A DNA stretch of 64,000 nucleotides from Elusimicrobiota bacterium. Lineage in GTDB: Bacteria; Elusimicrobiota; Elusimicrobia; FEN-1173. The position numbers and the translations under genes were made by a program. Below, piece after piece: positions 60,219 through 64,000 of the stretch; positions within the stretch are counted from its first letter, which is position 1, and each line of letters opens with the position of its first letter. The stretch is taken from positions 124,001 to 188,000 of the forward strand of contig JADKIY010000002.1 in assembly GCA_016722575.1 (NCBI GenBank). Direction: 5' to 3'. The notes under the pieces are model-generated. The model did not search any database. It was not told the DNA's origin and saw nothing but the letters and a program-made list of their open reading frames with translations.

Positions 60219-60593
60219 TAACCTCAGAAGGTGCAAGAATTAATGAAATTAATGTTTCAAATTTCTCTTTAGGTTATACAGGCTTGGGGATTCGTTACTT
60301 CCCAACAAGGATTATTTTTATCGAAGGATCAGTCCTCCAAGTAAGCGGCAACAATAACACCAGCAAATCGTTCAATATTTCGGGAAATTCAGGGATAATT
60401 GGCAGTTTTCAGGCAAAGGGCAAAGCTTTACGGTTCAGATTTGGAACAAAAAGAAAACATACTGAAAATCTTTGTTTCCTCCTCTCTCGGCTTTTCGATT
60501 CAAAAACTTGACCTTGCGACTGGCGTGGTTCTGCGAATGGAATCCCAAACCTATCCAAAACAGTCCCTAATTTCAGCATTGGTGCAACCATGA
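60219..60593 (+). pseudogene. Out-of-frame C-terminal remnant of the CsgG/FlgO-like gene
   Basis: Three frames carry consecutive pieces: INEINVSNFSLGYTGLGIRY, then DNWQFSGKGQSFTVQIWN, then KIFVSSSLGFSIQKLDLATG ending at a TGA at 60591. Adding one base to each of three homopolymers (A-run near 60198, G-run near 60393, A-run near 60450) joins them. The strand-rich pattern resembles an outer-membrane beta-domain. The 154 bp from 60594 to 60747 hold nothing I recognise. Confidence 0.65.
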
Positions 60594-60792
60594 ATATTCA
60601 ACAAAGACTCGCGATTGGCTTGCAAATTCGATGCGATCTAAGGAAACTTGATGTCCAAAGAAACAGGCTCAAATCAAAAAGTATATTCCCTCAACCCGTT
60701 AGTCATTTCCCCTCAACTCACGTTCTATTTCTAGTCTGAAACAATAATTGCCCGACAAATCCCTCACCCCCATCTTTCTATTCGCCGCGTTT

Positions 60793-63700
60793 ATGTTGGG
60801 CACGGCGCGGTTTGCGCCGCGGTGGGCTTTGCGGCGGCCGGCCCTGGTGGGGGTTCTTACGGCGGCGCTCGTTGTTTGGGGCATCGTTTCCATGCGGGGG
60901 CTCCCGGTGGAGCTCATGCCCAACGCGGCGTCGGACACCGTCACCGTCACGGTGGGCGTCCGGGGCGGCATGTCCCCCACGGACGTGGAAGCCCTCATCG
61001 TCCGCCCCCTCGAAGACGGGTTGGGGGACCTCCCCCGCCTTAAAACCCTGATCTCCAGCGCCAAAAAAGACCGGGGCGTGGTCACCCTCGATTTCCACCC
61101 CGGGGTCGACATGAAGCGCGTCACCGCCGAGGTGAACGAACGCGTGGACCGCGCCCTGGCCCGCCTGCCCGCCGAAATCGAAAAACCCGTTATCGCCCAC
61201 TTTGAGGAAAACGACGCCCCCGTCTACATCGCCGCGGTCCTAAGCGACCGCCTCTCGCCCGAGAGCGTCCGCAAAATCATCGACGACAACATCAAAGACC
61301 ACCTCCTTCGGACGCCCGGCGTGGCCAACGTGGAAATCGGCGGTGGGCGGGAAGGCAAGATCCTGGTGGAGCTCAACCGGGATCGCCTGGCCGCCTACGG
61401 CCTTTCCCCCCACCAAATCACCAGCCTCCTGGGCCGCCGGAACGTCGCCCTTCAAGTCGGAAGCGTCACCGGGGACGCCCGCGTGACCCCCGTGCGGCTC
61501 GTGGGCACCCTTAAAAACCTGGAGGATTTCCGAAAGGTCGTGGTGGCCCGGGACCCGTCGGGAGGCACCGTCCGGCTGGAAAACGTCGCCACCGTGACCG
61601 ACAGCTACCTGGAACCGGAGAGCCTCTCCCGGTTGAACGGCCAGGCCGCCGTGTCGCTCTACGTTCAAAAAGAATCCTCCGCCAACACCCTGCGGGTCGT
61701 GCGTGACCTGGAAAAAGCCTGGGACAAAGCCTGGCGCAACCTGCCGGCCGGAACGCGGAAAGACCTTCGACACGTGGTCGTCTCCAACCAGGCCCTGGGG
61801 ATATTGGCGGCGGTTGTTTCGGTTCGTGTGTCCCTGGCCTGCGGGATTCTGTTGATCCTCCTTTCCCTCTGCCTTGTTGAAAGCGAGCGCCTTTCCACCA
61901 AGCGCATGGCGGGCGTCGTCATGGGAATGCTATTGGCGCTCATGTGCGTTACCGCCCTGCTTAAAATCAGCGACGCCCGCATGGAGCCCCTCTACTGGAT
62001 ACTTCTGGGGCTATTTCTCCTATTGGCTTTTTTCGACCCGGACATCCGGCCTGGGCTCATCGTGGCGGGCAGCATGCCCCTTTCGGCGCTTTTCTGCTTT
62101 CTGCTCTTCCAGGCCTGCGGGTTGACCCTGAACGTCATGAGTCTCTTCGGCCTGGCCCTGGGGCTCGGCATGTTGGTGGACAACGCCACCGTGGTCTATG
62201 AACACATCAACGAACTCGGCCTCCCCCCGCCCGGCCCGGCCGCCCGGGAAGCGGCGCTCAAAGCCACGGAGGAAATGGTCATCCCCTTGATCGGCGGCAC
62301 CGTCACCAACGCCATCGTTTTCGTTCCCTTTCTTTTTCTGTCCCGGGAAATCCAGTTGATGTACACCGACGTGGCGGCGGCCGTGGGGGCCTCCCTCTTC
62401 GCCTCCCTGGGAATTTCCTTAACGGCGGTTCCCCTACTGGCCTCGGGACTCATGCTTAAAGGCGCGCCGAAATGGCCGACGTTCCCGGGGCCATTCGAAT
62501 CCCGGGCCAAAAAATGGGGCGAGGGCTTAAACAGGTTGGGGACGGTTTTGTGGGAGCGCGGTGCGGCCTTCTCAAAGCGCGCGATGGAGAGAGCCCGGGC
62601 CTTTTACGCCGCCCGACTTAAGCCCCGTTTCAATTCACTGGCCGGGCACCATTCCCTGGCGGGTTTGCCGCCCTGGGCAGCGCTGGTTTTGTTTGTGGTG
62701 TTGTTTGCTGGGTTGTGGGCGCTCGGGGGCAAGACGCCGGCCAAGATTTTCTTTCTGCTCACGGCCCTGGGGCTCACGGCGGCGGGCTTCGCGCTTTTCC
62801 GGGGTTTTGAGCGCCACTGGCCGCGCCTTTTTCACCGTCGGGCGGAAACCCTGGCCGCGGCGCTCTTGCTGGCGGCGGCCGCCACGGCGGTGATTTTTAA
62901 GGCCACCGAACGGGACTTTCAAACCTCCGGGGAATTGGACGAATTCGTCGTCTTTCTGGAACTCTCCTCGGGGGTCCGGCTGGAGGTGTCGAACGCGGTG
63001 GCGGCCGAGGTGGAAAAGATTTTGGACACGGACCCGGAGGTGGCCCCCACCATCAAAACGGCCGTCAGCCGGGTGGAAGGTTGGTCCTCCAAAATTTACG
63101 TCACCCTCGTTCCCCGGGCCCAACGGCGATTGAGCGCCGAGCAGGTTCAGGACCTCCTTCGGGTGAAGCTCAAAGGCGTGGGGAGCGACAAGGACCCCAA
63201 CGCCTTCGTCCACTTCTCCAGCCCCCGAACGGGGCAGGAAATCACCGTGGAAGTCCTGGGCCCCGACTACGGCGTCTTGGAACAGTTGGCCCAGCAAATT
63301 TGCGGCTCACTGGAAAAAATCCCCGGGCTTTCCGACGTTAAAATGCGCTACCGCCCCGGCCGGCCCGAGGTCTTGGCCGTGGTGGACCCCGACCGGGCGG
63401 CCCGGGCCGGCCTTTCCGCCGAGGCCGTGGCCGAAACCACCCACGCCCTGGTGCGGGGCCTTCGGGCCACCACCTTCCGCACGGGCGGCCGCCAGACGGA
63501 AACCATCGTCCGCCTCCGCCGGGAAGATTCCGAAAACCTGAACGCACTGGCGGACCTGCCCCTGGGCGGCCCCTCGGGCCGCACCCTGCGGCTGACGGAG
63601 GTGGCGGACCTCACCATGTCCAAGATGCCCAACGAGATTTTCCGGGAAAACAAAGCCCGGCTCATTCAGATCACCGCCAACCGCACGCGCCTCTCCCTGG

Positions 63701-64000
63701 GCCGGGCCGCCGAGGAAATCCAGGCCGCCCTGGACGCCATGAATTTCCCCCTGGACTACCACGCCGCCCTGGACCGGGAAGTGACGGACATGGCGCGGTC
63801 CATCAACCAACTGACAGCGGGCATCTTGGTCATGATTTTTCTTGTGTACGTGGTGCTGGTGGTTCTCTTTGAATCCCTGGTGGAACCCTTCATCATCCTA
63901 AGCGCCGTCCCTCTCTGCCTGATCGGCGTGGCGGGCGGGTTGGTCTTTTTCGGCCTTCCTTTAAGCACCGGGGTGCTGGTGGGGGTCATCATGTTGGCCG
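60793..64000 (+). CDS. RND family efflux permease with extra membrane segments (partial)
   Basis: Open to the right edge, 1,069 codons seen. LRRPALVGVLTAALVVWGI is TM1, and porter regions include RTPGVANVEIGGGREGKILVEL. GLALGLGMLVDNATVVYEHI is TM4; the second Asp of the AcrB pair is Asn, as in many non-AcrB RND pumps. Two additions are unusual: about residues 334-400 hold two extra hydrophobic segments before the canonical TM2, and about 625-665 hold two more before TM7. ATG 60793 places TM1 as in AcrB; a TTG at 60748 right after an in-frame stop is possible. Base composition returns to high GC here. Confidence 0.88.
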   Translation, partial: MLGTARFAPRWALRRPALVGVLTAALVVWGIVSMRGLPVELMPNAASDTVTVTVGVRGGMSPTDVEALIVRPLEDGLGDLPRLKTLISSAKKDRGVVTLDFHPGVDMKRVTAEVNERVDRALARLPAEIEKPVIAHFEENDAPVYIAAVLSDRLSPESVRKIIDDNIKDHLLRTPGVANVEIGGGREGKILVELNRDRLAAYGLSPHQITSLLGRRNVALQVGSVTGDARVTPVRLVGTLKNLEDFRKVVVARDPSGGTVRLENVATVTDSYLEPESLSRLNGQAAVSLYVQKESSANTLRVVRDLEKAWDKAWRNLPAGTRKDLRHVVVSNQALGILAAVVSVRVSLACGILLILLSLCLVESERLSTKRMAGVVMGMLLALMCVTALLKISDARMEPLYWILLGLFLLLAFFDPDIRPGLIVAGSMPLSALFCFLLFQACGLTLNVMSLFGLALGLGMLVDNATVVYEHINELGLPPPGPAAREAALKATEEMVIPLIGGTVTNAIVFVPFLFLSREIQLMYTDVAAAVGASLFASLGISLTAVPLLASGLMLKGAPKWPTFPGPFESRAKKWGEGLNRLGTVLWERGAAFSKRAMERARAFYAARLKPRFNSLAGHHSLAGLPPWAALVLFVVLFAGLWALGGKTPAKIFFLLTALGLTAAGFALFRGFERHWPRLFHRRAETLAAALLLAAAATAVIFKATERDFQTSGELDEFVVFLELSSGVRLEVSNAVAAEVEKILDTDPEVAPTIKTAVSRVEGWSSKIYVTLVPRAQRRLSAEQVQDLLRVKLKGVGSDKDPNAFVHFSSPRTGQEITVEVLGPDYGVLEQLAQQICGSLEKIPGLSDVKMRYRPGRPEVLAVVDPDRAARAGLSAEAVAETTHALVRGLRATTFRTGGRQTETIVRLRREDSENLNALADLPLGGPSGRTLRLTEVADLTMSKMPNEIFRENKARLIQITANRTRLSLGRAAEEIQAALDAMNFPLDYHAALDREVTDMARSINQLTAGILVMIFLVYVVLVVLFESLVEPFIILSAVPLCLIGVAGGLVFFGLPLSTGVLVGVIMLA

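Noticed and set aside
1..64000. CRISPR array, rRNA operon, transposase or integrase genes
   Set aside because: None seen: no regularly spaced short direct repeats, no rRNA-like conserved stretches, and no transposase or integrase ORF.

Overview
The window is GC-rich, densely packed bacterial chromosome. Most genes lie on the minus strand and many neighbours share ATGA, GTGA or TTGA start/stop overlaps. A lipid A-type acyltransferase, MltA and MtgA peptidoglycan enzymes, lipoproteins and an RND pump indicate a diderm cell. No rRNA gene is present. The very large secreted HIQDLH protein at the left edge and the secreted tail-collar protein at 58-59.6 kb resemble proteins I associate with Elusimicrobiota or Omnitrophota. 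That placement is inference from memory, not a search.

Layout. 1-4100: an incomplete giant ORF (1,366 codons and still open) with a signal/anchor segment, a ChaN/Tiki-like region and a RelA/SpoT-like C-terminal region. 4.2-14.8 kb: a branched-chain amino acid and phospholipid super-operon, ilvHB (fused)-ilvC-psd-pssA-leuA-leuC-leuD-PilZ-leuB. It is headed by a promoter, a Val/Leu-rich leader peptide and a terminator hairpin, a classical attenuator. 14.8-19 kb: ankyrin protein, crcB, 5-formyl-THF cyclo-ligase, rarA, zapA and a ZapB-like coiled coil. 19.1-28.5 kb: a membrane protein, then a peptidoglycan-salvage region (VTT protein, sodium symporter, namZ, murQ, nagZ, MurK-like kinase, mltA). 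28.5-33.1 kb: infC-rpmI-rplT-pheS-pheT plus a lipoprotein. 33.2-39.5 kb: TPR protein, three tRNAs, apt, sigma factor, acylphosphatase, two envelope-lipid enzymes, MerR regulator, alkD and HU. 39.5-48.3 kb: gpsA-plsY-der-pgsA-hflX-miaA, a DCC protein, an ABC-2 exporter and an HD-GYP-like protein. 48.3-53.3 kb: GH94 and GH35 enzymes. 53.3-57.8 kb: mtgA-cls, palindromic repeats, an acyltransferase and a rhomboid protease. 58-60.7 kb: an AT-richer stretch with two surface-type genes broken by single-base homopolymer indels. 60.8-64 kb: an incomplete RND permease with extra membrane segments.

How it fits together. The window encodes most of leucine/valine synthesis and much of the phospholipid pathway (GpsA, PlsY, PgsA, Cls, PssA, Psd). 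It also encodes a route from peptidoglycan to GlcNAc-6-phosphate: NamZ and NagZ release MurNAc, a symporter imports it, a MurK-like kinase phosphorylates it and MurQ cleaves the ether. Several genes that begin transcription units have a -10 hexamer only 6-7 nt before the start codon and no Shine-Dalgarno sequence, which suggests leaderless mRNAs. The strongest candidates for something new are the leaderless Val-leader attenuator feeding a fused regulatory-catalytic acetolactate synthase, the giant two-module protein, and the RND pump with symmetric insertions.
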